64,000 nt of DNA, from assembly GCA_963969395.1 (NCBI GenBank), contig OZ017803.1:16740001-16804000 (forward strand), read 5' to 3'. This document shows, one piece after another, positions 1 through 11,637 of the stretch; within the stretch, counting starts at the first letter, position 1, and the number at the start of each line of letters is the position of its first letter. The DNA comes from Pseudoscleropodium purum. Lineage: Eukaryota > Streptophyta > Bryopsida > Hypnales > Brachytheciaceae. A program made the position numbers and the translations under genes. The notes beneath the pieces are model-generated. The model saw only the letters and a list, made by a program, of their open reading frames with translations, was not told the origin of the DNA and made no database searches.

Positions 1-75
1 GTCACCTAAAACCCGTTCCTTTTGATGTTAGTCCATCAACAACTGAACTCCCTGCCTGTGACCTTCTTGTTTCAG
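1..75 (+). repeat. Intron tail carrying half of a CACTA-like MITE
   Basis: This is the end of a urease intron, closing with a pyrimidine tract and CAG at 75. Bases 1-40 match, on the opposite strand, the inner part of the terminal repeat seen at 2394-2447 and 4796-4850 (shared core GGATTTTAGGTGAC, here GTCACCTAAAACC). The outer CACTATAAGAAA end is missing, so this is a fragment. Confidence 0.6.
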
Positions 76-3000
76 GACTGGCATCTCCGGAAAGACTCCC
101 CTGCTGACCACGAAAGTGGACAAGGAGCACTACGCCCACATGTTCGGTCCCACAACTGGCGACAAGGTGCAACTCGGCGACACCAACTTGTTCCTCCAAG
201 TGGAGAGAGACTTCACCTCCCACGGAGACGAGTGCAAGTTCGGAGGAGGGAAAGTGCTCCGAGACGGAATGGGACAGGCCAGTGGCTATGGGGAACATGA
301 GACGCTGGACTCCGTCATCAGCAATGCGCTTGTGGTGGATTATACTGGGATCTACAAGGCGGATATTGGCATCAAGGGGAGTGTGATTGTGGGGATTGGG
401 AAAGCAGGGAACCCGGATGTCATGGAGGGAGTGACGGAAGGCATGGTGGTTGGGGTATGTGAAAACTCAGGCTCAGGCTCAAACTCAAACTTTTTTTTTT
501 TTTATTGATGTTTTGTTTAGGGTTTAGGGTTTATGTTAATGAGGATTCGAACGTGCCAAGGAATGAGGTGTTTGGATACTGTATGTGAAAGTTATGATGT
601 GGGGGAATCCATGCGTGAATGAAAAGAGGATTTGAACGTGCCGAAGAATGTGTTATTTGGATAGCATCTGCAAAAGTTGTGAAGGTAGGAGTCGAAGTTT
701 GAATGTTTTTGTTTGTGCATCAAAAACAAGAACATGTACTTATTGAGATTGCAAAAAGGATCATTGAAAGTTCCTATTGCCAAAGAAAGAACATTAATAG
801 TTTGAGGCTGGCTTTTAATGCTCTTGTTTGACTACAAGAACTTTGAGGTAAATGAACCTATTGTCATCGAAGTGATTTTAGGATGAAATGTTTGAAAGAC
901 GATTTTAACGCACTGGAGAATGTGGTGTTTGAATGCCGAATGTGAAAGATATGAAAGGGGGGAGTTGAAGTTATGTTGGTAGGTGTTCTGAAATCTGTTA
1001 TGAAATAAGGCTTTGAATCCTCTTAAATTTTGCATTACAAGGTTTTGAGGTAAAAGATCTTTATAATGGAGGATTAATGGAGGATTGAGTTGAGAGTCTA
1101 GGAGAAAAAAACTCAAAAAAGAAACTTGATTTTCACTCTTTAGAAAATTGTTAAGTAGTAGTAGGTACAAGATGGAAAGAAAACCTAAACCGTTATTAAT
1201 TGTATCATTATGCCTCGAATACTCTTGAATAGTATTTGTGAGCTGAGATGGTGGCCTTGATTTTGCAAGGTCAACACAGAAGCATTTGCTGGGGAAGGTC
1301 TGATCCTTACAGCTGGTGGAGTGGACACCCATATTCACTTCATATGTCCACAACTTGCAGATGAAGCCATTGCATCTGGTACTTCTTTCCCTCTTTCTAA
1401 GAAAATGAATTGATGCCGAGTCCTTTGTCAAATGTAATATCTCTTTGACGTTTTGAGAGTCACGTTTAAAACTGGATAATTGGTGGAAAACTAATATAAA
1501 GACAATTAGTCTAAAATTAGACCATTTCAGAAACATCTTCATATATCTTCATGAGCAAAATCTTTCTGGTGAGTTTATGAAATAGTCTAATCTTTACTGA
1601 AGACCTTGTGACCTTGGTTCATTTTCTTTTTTTCATGTTGTTCCTTTATGCTTAGTTCTCTTTGTGCCTTTTCTTCAGGTCTACTTGGAGTGATTTAGTA
1701 AAGATAATAACAGTTTCTCGTTATTCTGTTTCTGGTGACTCTACCAAGTTGTAGCTTGTTTGGACGTCCTCTAGTCGTGTCTTATCTAAGTGGTGATAAC
1801 AGTGGCATACAAAATAAGTCATCTATTCACCATTCAGTCGCATAAATCATTCTTTAGCAGTTGTGGGAACTCAATCTTCTCCATTGTAGATGGCAACCCA
1901 AAAAATAATACTTACAAATCTGACATTCACTGTAAGTGGCCAGTATGTTCCTACAGGGTTTTGGGTATCTTGCACGTGACATGAGCTTATGATTTTCCAC
2001 AAAAGAATTTGGATTCCTCTTCCAAGGGTGTTGAGGCATCTCCTCAAAATGTTATGCTCAAAATAACACAAATTTGGGAAATTTTTATCAGGCATTACGA
2101 CGCTGGTAGGGGGTGGGACTGGGCCAGCCCATGGCACTTGTGCAACAACGTGCACCCCAGCTCCAGAGCACATGCGTCTCATGTTGCAGGCCACAGACCA
2201 GTTTCCTCTCAACATTGGCTTTACTGGCAAGGTATGAACTTCTAAATTTTCGTCACATTTTAACATCTCTGGGCTTTGGTTAGGACCCATCGGTGCAAGG
2301 CCATGTCTCTTTGGAGGTACTCTTTTCATCCTAGTGAGGTTAGTACATGACTTAGCAAGTGTGGTACACATGGTTTGAAAAAACACGCATAATCACTATA
2401 AGAAACCAAAGTTTATTGACGTCAAAAAGAACGGATTTTAGGTGACATTGAAAAAAACCTCATGGACCTTTTTCTCATTGCGCCTCATGGTCCTTTTTCT
2501 CTCTGCAGGGAAACACATCTGATGTGGAAGGGCTGCCAGATATTATACGAGCTGGTGCTGTAGGATTGAAACTCCATGAAGATTGGGGAACCACGCCAGC
2601 TGCAATCAAAAATTGTCTCAACGTTGCTGATGAATATGACATACAGGTAGCTCCCTCTGCCTAATCCTTAGTGCACCTGATGCAACATGACTTTTTGGTA
2701 ATGTTTTTTGAAAACCTATGATGTTTAAGGGCAAAGCATTTGAACCAATATGTGGGAGCATGGTTTCATTAAATCAGTATGAGATCACTATCTCTCACTG
2801 GTGGGATCATTCTAAGTACAAGAGCCAAACTCACTCTATGTATGATGATTTCTTATGCTACCATTCAAACAGTGGGAGGTTGTGGACCACTATTGAAGGG
2901 ATAGTAGATAGTCCCATTTCCATTAAAAGATTAGTGTCCAATTCATGTTTACACTCAACTTACTAATTGAAGATCAACCAAAGGGACTGAAGGTGAGAAG

Positions 3001-6000
3001 GGTCAGTATAGGTCCATAATGGTTTTAATGTCCTCTTCCTAAGACCTGGTTTTCCTATGATCAAAGTACTGCTTCTTTGGAATTTCTCTGTTGCATATTG
3101 CAGCTTCTTGTTCTCATGGATTCGATCATTCACTATAAAAAACCCATGTTTTATGCAACGAAGTTATACTTTGAGGAAAAGAAGAATTACATTTTGCTCA
3201 ATCTAGTTGCAGAACTAGAAATAGTAGAGCAGGATCTGACACCGTTTTTTTTTTAATTTTCCTGTAGGTGACTATCCACACAGACACATTGAATGAATCG
3301 GGATGTGTGGAGCAGTCCATTGAAGCATTCGGAGGCCGGACCATTCATACTTACCACAGGTTTGCATGTCACACCCATATCATTTGTTGTGCACCGAAGT
3401 ATTAGAAGCTCTGATTATACCTCTTTATTGTCCCAGTGTCAGCTCCCACATGCTTGTGATTGTTAAAGGAGTTTTTGTAACATTGTTTCAACCAATGATG
3501 TTGCATGTAAAAGTGATTACATAAGGTTGCATGAGTCTGAAATCCTTGTCAAATTCCTTATCATCATATTTGTATGCAACTTCTTGAAACATGTCACAGT
3601 GTGATAATGAAAATAGAGGTTGTGCTTTGAAGTAATTGTGTCCTGTCTCTAAGGTTCTTGTGAGAGGGCGGAGGATGTGATATTAGAGAATTTAATGTTT
3701 GTTGGAAGACAGTGAGGGTGCAGGTGGTGGTCATGCACCTGACATCATCCGGGTTTGCGGCTTGCCAAATGTCTTGCCGTCTTCGACAAACCCCACAAGG
3801 CCTTTCACAGTCAATACCATAGATGAGCATCTTGATATGCTGGTACTTGCCCTGACCAAATTTCTTTCCTTGAGCAGTGTGGAGAACACATTTTATTTTT
3901 CTTCTCTACTTCTTGTTGAAAAGACTAAACAATGGTTTGAAAATGCATAAAGATATGGTGCCTTATGAAAATGAGACATGGATTAAAAAGTAATTAGAGC
4001 ATGTTGGGATGTTTCATTCAACAGCTAAATTTCTTGTGTATACTAGAATTATGACAAGTGAAATCTAAGATTGTTGATTGGAACTTTTGGAAGTTTTCAA
4101 TCAAAGAACAATATACATCGGATTTTACTGGAGATTATGTAGAGACCTGCAAAAATTACTTTGGTAGGGAAACTTGCAATTAGCCACTTGTTTGTTTTTC
4201 ATATGTAGCCATTTGTTCATTTTTTAATTTGTTCTTCTTGATAACTTGCAATGATCAATGGATAGCCAAGTGAGATGCTTAAAAAATATCCCCACTTTCA
4301 TTATCACTCAGAAAAACTATTGGTGTGTTCTCATGTGATTTTAAAATGGATGTTAGTGAGGATTTGAGGAATGAGTTTAGGTCCACCTTTTGCAGTGGAT
4401 TCACTTTGCTAAAACTACTTCCTAACACCAAGTACAAACATTAATTTGTTTCTGAGTTTGCAAATTATGGACCTGATTCAAATGCTCTTCTGTGCAGATG
4501 GTGTGTCATCATCTCAACAAGAACATTGCAGAGGATGTGGCTTTCGCAGAATCTCGGATTCGGGGGGAGACAATAGCTGCTGAGGACATCCTCCATGACA
4601 TGGGTGCCATCAGCATGATGTCATCTGATTCTCAAGCAATGGGTCGGATTGGCGAGGTTTTATTCTAAACCCTTCACACTTTACAACTTACTCGCTAGTG
4701 TAAGAATTTTTTAGCCATTGAATCACTGCACCTTCATTGAGTTTACAAATGCTAAGACTACACCTGATTGCAATCCCTACTTAATTGTGTCACAGCACTA
4801 TAAGAAATCAAAGTTTATTGATGTCAAAAAGAGTGGATTTTAGGTGACAAAAAAAAAAACCCATATTTTTATGTCAACAATGATGTCTAATATAACATCA
4901 ATGAACATCATTGTTGACATAAAAATATGTTTGTTTGTTTTTTATGTCATCTCGAATGTCACCTAGAATCCATTTCTTTTGATGCCAATTCATTACCTAA
5001 AACAAGGTTTTCTTATAATGCAATTATGTATACCTTTTCTTTATTTCGAAACCTACATCTAAGATAGTCATACTTGCCTTATGAGATTTGTGTCACATGA
5101 ATAAGGGAAGAGAAGAATGACATCCATGCATTTAGGTTTTGAAATAAAAATGGGGTCTACATTATGATGCAATTAGGTAGGGATTGCAATTAGGTCTTCT
5201 TACCTTACACCTTATTTGATTTACTGTCACTCATATGCAGTATTGAATTCTTTTTCACATCTTTTAACCTTTTAACTCATTGTATCTTTATATGAAGAAA
5301 ATGAGAGGATAGGCATCTATGAATACTCAAAATTCGAGGTGTGATGCCTGATTTCTTAAATCATTTCATTTTTGGCAGGTCATAACACGAACCTGGCAAA
5401 CAGCCCACAAGATGAAAATGCAGCGCGGGCAGCTACCTGAAGTGAAGAATGTAGATAACGACAATCTACGCATTCAAAGATATGTTGCCAAATATACCAT
5501 CAACCCAGCCATAGCACATGGCTTTTCTCACCTCCTCGGTTCTGTGGAGGTAAAAGCTCGCTCTCCATTATGTTCTTCATATGTTCACTCTTCTTAGGTC
5601 TTAAAAATTCAATTACACTCGGACCTCTTTAATACGTCCTCTAAATGACATTTTGGAATATCCTGCCCTCTTGTCACACCACTATGTAGCACAGATTCAA
5701 ACTATTTGAAAGTCCTCAAACAATTCCAATTCTTCATATGTTCACCACTCTTAATCCTTGGGAAGTGGGAACCTAGTGCATTTCTACCCTCTTGAATATG
5801 AATTTTGAGATGTCTTGCACGCTTGTTATCATTGATTGTAGCTTACATTCAAACTGTTTCTTAGTCAGAAAGAATTTCAAATTCTTCAGATGTTGACCAT
5901 TCTTAATCCTCGTGAAAATTTAATACCTTCTAACTTCTTTAATATGACCTGTAAAATGACATATTGAGATATCTTGCACTCATCGTGCTATCATTTGATT

Positions 6001-7640
6001 GTAGCACAGTTTTCACACATTTTGTGCTTTGGGGTAATTTTGATTGAAGAGTTCAAGGTGTCCATGTTGTGTGCCTTACAGGTAGGCAAATTTGCTGATC
6101 TAGTGCTGTGGAAACCGGGTCTATTCGGAGCAAAGCCTGAATTGGTTCTCAAGGGTGGCTTCGTTGCTTGGGCACAAATGGGAGATGCCAATGCCAGCAT
6201 CCCAACTCCTGAACCGGTGCACATTTTCGACCCACATGTTGCTTTGCATTCCTGTATTTAAAAACAGCAATTTTAAGCAAAATCATGAACTTTTTTTGTG
6301 TGTCCATATCATTTAATCAGGAGGTTTAAGCAATCAGGAATTGACATGTGTTCCCCTGTCTTTATAACACCTCCAAGAGAACTACACCAATTATAGGCAC
6401 TTTAAGATCTAATGACCAAATTGTGACACATCTAAGATAATTACACCTAATGGTGACCATTTCACAAGATGGACCCTTACAGATTCTTACCCAAATTGTA
6501 AAACCTCTTTTCATGAGAGCCTAGGGTCAATTTCATAAGCTTATATTTTCAGCACTTTGAAAAAATTCACACTTAATTTAGATGAAGTCCAAAAAATGCA
6601 TGCTAAGAAATCCAGAATCCATCTTTGAAACGAAACCCATCAATAACTTAAAAATAACTTTAAAATAGGAACCGTGCTCAAATGCATATGCAGACAATTT
6701 TACAATTTTCGGAGCAATTGCCTTAAGAGCCTTAGCCCTGATGTGCGTGTTGGTTTTTGGAACAGGTACTCATGCGACCCATGTATGGAGCTCTTGGCAA
6801 GGCATGCAGTTCGCAGTCCATTGCTTTTGTCAGCAAGGTAATCTTCCGAATACTGGTACTAGTGTAGAAATAACTCTGCCATGATTTCTCTACACGCCCT
6901 GAGCACTTTAATATCACATTTAATTTCTGTTTGTTTCATCTAAATCTTAGAGAATAGATGTACTCCCCACTATCATGTTATGTTGTATACAAATGTGATT
7001 CCAAGGAGTTTTACAAGTTTGAAACAAGGTTCTAAACTACATTTCTACCTTCATTGATAAGTTTCAAAGATATTCTCCCTTGGTGTGAATGTACCCTATT
7101 TTGTGTAACTATTTTCAACAAAATTCTTCATTCAGGATTGATCTTAGGATAAAGAGAGTTATATATCACTAAAAGAATCCTGTGTTTATTTAGACATGGG
7201 TTGTCTAACTTGACGTTGTTTACTTGCGCGTTCAATGTAGCAACCCCATATTTTTCTGTCATTGAAGATGTTAAAGTGAACATCAGTGGACATCAATGTT
7301 GACAGGAAAACATGGAGTTGCTAGTAAACAACATCAAGTTAGACAACCCGTGTCTAAATAAACGTGGGATCTTACTAGTGTATCCTCGTTTCTTTGATGG
7401 ATGATTTTGTGCTTGCAGGCGGCACTAGAGGTTGGTGTAAAAGCTACCTATGGTTTGGAGAAACGAGTGGAAGCAATTCAAAATGTGCGCAATATTGGCA
7501 AGGCAGACATGAAGCTCAACAATGCTACGCCAGTCATTGAAGTGGACCCTGAGTCCTACCACGTCACCGCGGACAAAGTGCCGTTGGTTTGTGAGCCAGC
7601 ACAATCCCTCCCTTTAGCTCAAACTTACTTCCTCTTTTAG
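76..7640 (+). CDS. Urease (plant single-chain type), 3' part, 11 exons
   Basis: Urease hydrolyses urea to ammonia and carbamate at a dinuclear nickel centre in the cytosol. Exons in the window are 76-454, 1270-1378, 2092-2231, 2509-2646, 3268-3359, 3713-3842, 4498-4656, 5379-5549, 6082-6216, 6766-6837 and 7419-7640. All introns are GT-AG and frame is kept throughout. They encode about 581 residues, ending in YFLF-stop. Plant ureases are about 840 residues, so the gamma- and beta-like parts lie left of the window. Family active-site residues are all visible: the metal-binding HxH (codons 1330 and 1336), the lysine that becomes carbamylated in GLKLHEDWG (2569), histidines in IHTDT (3277) and IHTYH (3346), the flap Cys-His in MVCHH (4504, 4507) and the Asp in SSDSQAMGR (4627). 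I see no frameshift. It should be active if nickel accessory proteins (UreD, UreF, UreG) are present. Confidence 0.97.
516..1210. repeat. Repeats inside urease intron 1
   Basis: The first complete intron (455-1269) is mostly repetitive. A short telomere-like run (TTTAGGG repeated about 2.5 times) lies at 516-534. Three degenerate ~75-bp copies sharing the pattern GAGGATT-GAACG-GAATG-GTGTTTGGAT follow at about 541-612, 626-705 and 896-975. Bases 1085-1205 resemble part of the large intergenic repeats near 24.2 kb and 26.0 kb (GAGTTGAGAGTCTAGGA followed by AATTGTTAAGTAG). Confidence 0.6.
2394..2447 (+). repeat. Solo CACTA-like terminal repeat in urease intron 3
   Basis: It begins CACTATAAGAAACCAAAG and runs to GGATTTTAGGTGAC, nearly identical to the left end of the element at 4796. 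No matching right end is visible before exon 4, so this is a truncated copy or a rearranged remnant. Confidence 0.6.
4796..5020. mobile_element. CACTA-like MITE in urease intron 7
   Basis: A ~225-bp element with imperfect inverted ends. The left end reads CACTATAAGAAATC and the right end TTTTCTTATAATG. Both continue inward to a shared GGATT(T/C)TAGGTGAC block. The centre is self-complementary (an ATTTTTATGTCAACAATGATGT-like arm is repeated inverted), so the whole unit can fold. CACTATAAGAAA resembles the CACTACAAGAAA ends of plant CACTA transposons. Flanking trinucleotides are CAG and CAA, an imperfect match to the 3-bp target duplication expected. It carries no coding capacity. It sits inside a larger inverted repeat (about 4758-4790 and 5160-5208). 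Confidence 0.65.
7167..7380. mobile_element. CACTA-like MITE in urease intron 10, TAT duplication
   Basis: A 214-bp element with ~60-bp terminal inverted repeats, matching at about 50 of 60 positions by eye and containing a perfect ten-base block TATTTAGACA. It starts CACTA and ends TAGTG, and is flanked on both sides by TAT (7164-7166 and 7381-7383). CACTA ends and a 3-bp duplication are the hallmarks of the CACTA superfamily. It has no open reading frame, so it would need a transposase supplied elsewhere. It lies about 40 bp upstream of the last urease exon without touching the splice acceptor. Confidence 0.8.
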
Positions 7641-9400
7641 TGCTCTGCTTCCAAAAGAGTAGCACTTGCTTTCACTTTCTATTCCCATCTATGCCTCTTG
7701 GAGCCTTTTTATTCATGTTGGTTTTAGGATTAAAGGCATGTTTCTTCTTCTCTTTGAGGGTTGAATGTGTCTTCAATGCCCTTTGTTAGATGTGGTTAAA
7801 ATTAGAGAGTTTTCTTGTGTTGTGTGTTGCATTCTGGTGAATGTATCCTATGAAAGAGGTGTCAAAGATGGTCTACAAAAGTTGATTTTTTGAACTGGGT
7901 TCAAAACTCTATAACTGAGGGGGCTAGTGCTTTAATAAGTTAGAAGAATCATGTTGTGTTCAATTTGGTGGCTAACCTACAAATTATAGAATAGGACTTA
8001 TAAGGCATAGTACCCCAAATAAACTTACATAGTGTAGTTGTTGATGCAAGGGCTTCAAAATAAAGAGTGTAAGGTTGAATTAGAAAAAGTTATTGAATAG
8101 TTTTGTAATGTTAGGTGCTAACATATCAACAAGCAGTTATGCTTCAAATGGAGGTTTAAACCCTTTTGTAGTATAGTTTAGGGTTTAGATTCTATAGCTT
8201 ATTTCATATGGGGGACTATGACACCATTTTATGTAGCAACAAACATTATATAATAGATGAAAACCTACTTAAGCTTTCTTGCTTCATTGTAGATATGTGT
8301 TGTAGATATGCATTGCCTTGTCTTCTTTTTTGTAGAGTGAATAAAACTATAGAGTTCTCTAAATGTATTGTGTTGATTGTTTTAACCTTGGAAGGATATT
8401 GGCCTAGGACCAAGGTAATTACTCAAAAATGATTTGATTTTTGGGCCAATAAGTGCATTCTTCTTTTTTATAGTGATTTAGAAAGTCATCTATTTGTCAC
8501 ATTTTGGCTTCGTCATCTTTATAGGGTTAACTTAAGGTTGTTGTGCTTCTCAATCCATATGGCCTAAGACTTGGTGAATTCTAGTTGATGAATCTTATAG
8601 AATTTTTATGAATTGGAAAATAGAATTAAATTATCCTTTATTTTTAAAAATTCATAACTTTGGCATTACATATCCAAATGCCAAGAAACAAAGTCTTTGC
8701 ACTCCTTCATGAGTAAAGCTTTCTATTCATGCCAATTTCATGGCATTTGGACCTATGATATAGAAATTATGAATTTTTTAAATTAGGAAATTGAATTATA
8801 GAATTTCAAAGTGTGAAAATGATTGAATTTTGATATTTTAATGGATTAAAAAAAATTTAAAAACAACTTTTACTTTTATTTTGGTTGTGGCAATGGCACA
8901 AGGTACACTAGTACGTACATTAAACTATGATGTTTGCTTTTTTGTTTGTTTGTTATTATGAGATTTCCAAATCCATGCATCTTTTGGTCCCCTTTTTGAT
9001 ACTATCAGAAAGCCCTAAGCAATGTTGGGTGCACAGACTTTGTTTCGTAGCATCCTAACTTATAGCCTAAAAAAAAATTGAATTTGGTAGTTTTTATGAA
9101 TTAAAAAATTAAAAGAATACTCTTATTTTTATTTTGGTTGCATCAATGACACAAGGTACACTAGTAATTACTCCATATTGAAAGAGGCATCACATAAATG
9201 GGTTTTTTACATGCCTTTTCAATTAACTCTAATGTCCCCTACCCAAACATGCAAACAATGACAATCCAATGACAAACTTCTTTTAATGGTGGCCAAAAAT
9301 CACTAGATATCAAAATCTATATTTACAGATGAAAAATTTCAACTAAAATCCTGTCTTGGCACCTCCGAAACTTTCATCCATTTAACCATTTCTCATCCAC
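7641..9400. other. Urease 3' flank and AT-rich spacer
   Basis: No gene is seen. The urease 3' UTR should start at 7641. A possible polyadenylation signal AATAAA lies at 8059, about 420 bases past the stop. From about 8640 onward the sequence is two head-to-tail copies of a small repeat that end at 8911 and 9164 (listed separately). Confidence 0.6.
8640..9165 (+). mobile_element. Two tandem Helitron-like repeat copies
   Basis: Two related ~250-bp units end at 8911 and 9164 with ...GGTACACTAG followed by T. Upstream of the first end, TTGTG and CACAA flank a seven-base loop, giving a short hairpin that stops ten bases before the CTAG terminus. A 3' hairpin about 10 bases from a CTRR end, inserted next to T, is the Helitron pattern. 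Further copies end at 37328 (+) and 37812 (-). The unit bodies share a GAGATTTCC / AAAG-CTTTG / TTTTATTTTGGTTG pattern. There is no coding capacity and no clear 5' TC end, so the class is tentative. Confidence 0.45.
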
Positions 9401-9905
9401 TTTGCCACCAGCGAGTGCGAACCCCATCCTTTCTCGTCCACTTTCGAATTCTCAACGGCTCTCCCATTCCTGCGGTCCGATACCCTCCGATACCCTCCGA
9501 TACCCGGTACCGGTCTTCCACTATCAACCACCTCCCTTTCTCTCCCCATTCCCATTTCGCATTCCATTTCTCAACTACATTGTTTTCTAGAAATCCTCTG
9601 CATTCGCAACGGCGCCTGACGACGTGAATTTCAATTCAACCTCTCGCCATTTCGTGGCCCCTAAGGACGCCATTTACGCTGGTACGTTTAAGCTTCTCGC
9701 CATTCCCGATGCCGCAACTATTGGTTTGTTCTTTCACGGATCGGGTCATGGGAAGTCGTTAGGATTGGTGAGATTTCGTGGGAAGAGGAGAATTAGAGCT
9801 CACGTACAGGAGTTTTGTAGAAACGAGCGGATTGTGAATGCGCGAAAGGAGCTGGAATTTGTTGCGTTACGGAGAGGAGTGTTGTGGCTTGCGTTTTTCC
9901 ACTAG
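9400..9905 (+). promoter_or_regulatory. Probable MAD3 promoter and first leader exon region
   Basis: GC content and CpG use rise sharply from the AT-rich spacer. The block contains three tandem CCGATACCCT-like decamers (about 9477-9510). An open frame at 9624-9905 (93 codons) has no ATG near its start and no recognisable domain, so I treat it as leader sequence and not as a gene. The transcription start probably lies in this block. Confidence 0.45.
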
Positions 9906-11220
9906 ATGAAATTTGTTGAGATGATTACTACTTAGGGGAGTGCATGGAGATGGTGATACTGAAGTTGTGTAGTCTTTTTATTGTGAGTAGGTCCATCAGA
10001 TTCTGCGCTGTTTGCCTGTGTTAAGTGTTTGTAGTGGACGGTAGACATTGTGCGGAAGTGTGCTGTTGATTGCGTCCTTCCAATGGACGTTGAGATAGTT
10101 TCTATTTCCGCTTTTAGGGGATTGTACGTTGTAGAATCAAGCGGAATGCAAGGAGATTGTCTCTGCGTAAAAGCAGCTGAAATTTGTGAGTTGTGCAGAG
10201 CACTCTTGTTGCTTGCGTTCGTCCGTTAGATGGACGCAATCGAATTCTATTTCAGCTCTATGGATGAGGATGGTGATATTTAAAATTGTGTAGTTTCTAT
10301 AATGTGAGTAGGTCAATCAGATTCTGTGCTGTTTGGTTTTGTTACGTGTTTGTAGGGGAGGGAGTACACATGTGCAGAAGAGTGCTGTTGATGGCGTTCA
10401 TATTGTGAATTTTGAGATAATTTATATTTCCGGGTCTTAGGGTTTTTACGTTGTTGAATCGAGTAGAATGCGAGGGGATTGAGTTGCGCAAATATTTATG
10501 AGAATTTGTTGCGTTATGGAGAGTACTCTAGTTGTCTGCGCTTTTCTTAGATGAACTCACTCAAAGATTTTTCTGAGATGATTTTTACTTCAGCTTTCAA
10601 GGGATTGAACATGCAGCAGCTGATGATATAGAAATTGTGAAGTTTTTTCAGTGTGAGTAGGTCAATGTGAGGTATTTGAATCTGCACCGTTTGCTTGTTT
10701 TATGTGTTTATAGTGTGCCGAGTATGCCTTCTGCAAAAGATTGCTGTCGCGTTCATCTAGTAAATGTTCAGATACACTTACGGCCATGTAAATTATAGAA
10801 TCGAGTGGAATGCAATGCGATTATATGCGCGGCGCAGAAGTAGCTGAATTTTTTTTGCCTCAAGCAGAAGAGTGTTTATTCTTTAGATGGACGCAATGAA
10901 GTTCTCTTAAGATAATTTATTCCTCAGCTCTGAAGGGGGAGTACATGGAGTTAATGATGCTGAGACTGTGCAGTTTTTCAATGTGAGTAGGTCAATCAGA
11001 TTCTGCGCTGATTACTTGCGTTTAGTGTTTATAGTGTACGGCGTTTACATTGTGCAGAAGGACGCAATCAACAGCACTCTTATGGATGTTGTGATAATTT
11101 CTAATTCTCCGCTTAGGCGATTGTATATGCAGCTGATGATATTGAAGTTCTGTAGGCCTATTAATGTGATAAGGTTATCTGATTGCACTTGAAAGTGCTC
11201 TATGTGCGTGTGTGAATTGC
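9905..11220 (+). repeat. Degenerate ~330-bp tandem repeat in the MAD3 leader
   Basis: Four full units and one partial unit share ordered blocks: TTAGATGGACGCAAT, GATGGTGATA(T/C)TGAA, GTGAGTAGGTCAATCAG followed by ATTCTGCGCTG, GTGTTTATAGTG, and CAGAAG-GTGCTGTTG. The GTGAG(T/A) block recurs at 9983, 10304, 10653 and 10983, with a weaker copy near 11166, so the period is about 320-350 bp. Each GTGAGT matches a plant splice-donor consensus. No protein frame is kept across units. The array sits between the presumed promoter and the first coding exon. Confidence 0.75.
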
Positions 11221-11637
11221 TAAGAGTATACGGTCGCATGTTGCAAAGTTCTACTGATTTTTGCCATGCAAAGGGCACTTGAGATCAGCCCTGAAGAGAC
11301 CTCACATCTACAGCTACCGAAATCGTGTTGTTCTAGAATACGACTAGGGCAGTGTGGTTGCACTTCGATCTGTGTGGACACTGCATAAGAAATATAATGC
11401 TACGCTGACAGATTGTACCAGACAGTTATCTATTACCCTTATTTCATCCTCAAATGGGATGTAAGTCTTCAAAGTTGTTTGTATCCCAAGTGGTTGTCAA
11501 TGAGAGGAAGGAATTAGAAGGTTTTACCGGTTTGGCATTAATTTATGTCGTTTCTCCACCTGGTCCTATGACAACATCCTGAGAATTTCTTCTCCGTGCA
11601 GGTGTCGCTGAGTATGTATTGAGCTATTAAGTCAATC

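Noticed and set aside
516..534. Interstitial telomere array
   Set aside because: Only about two and a half TTTAGGG units; too short for more than a telo-box-like coincidence.
541..705. Pol III B-box-like GTTCGAATCC on the minus strand in urease intron 1
   Set aside because: No A box, tail or target duplication accompanies it, so a tRNA or SINE call is not supported.
9624..9905. 93-codon open frame upstream of MAD3
   Set aside because: There is no ATG near its start and no family resemblance, and its end lies inside the first unit of a tandem repeat.
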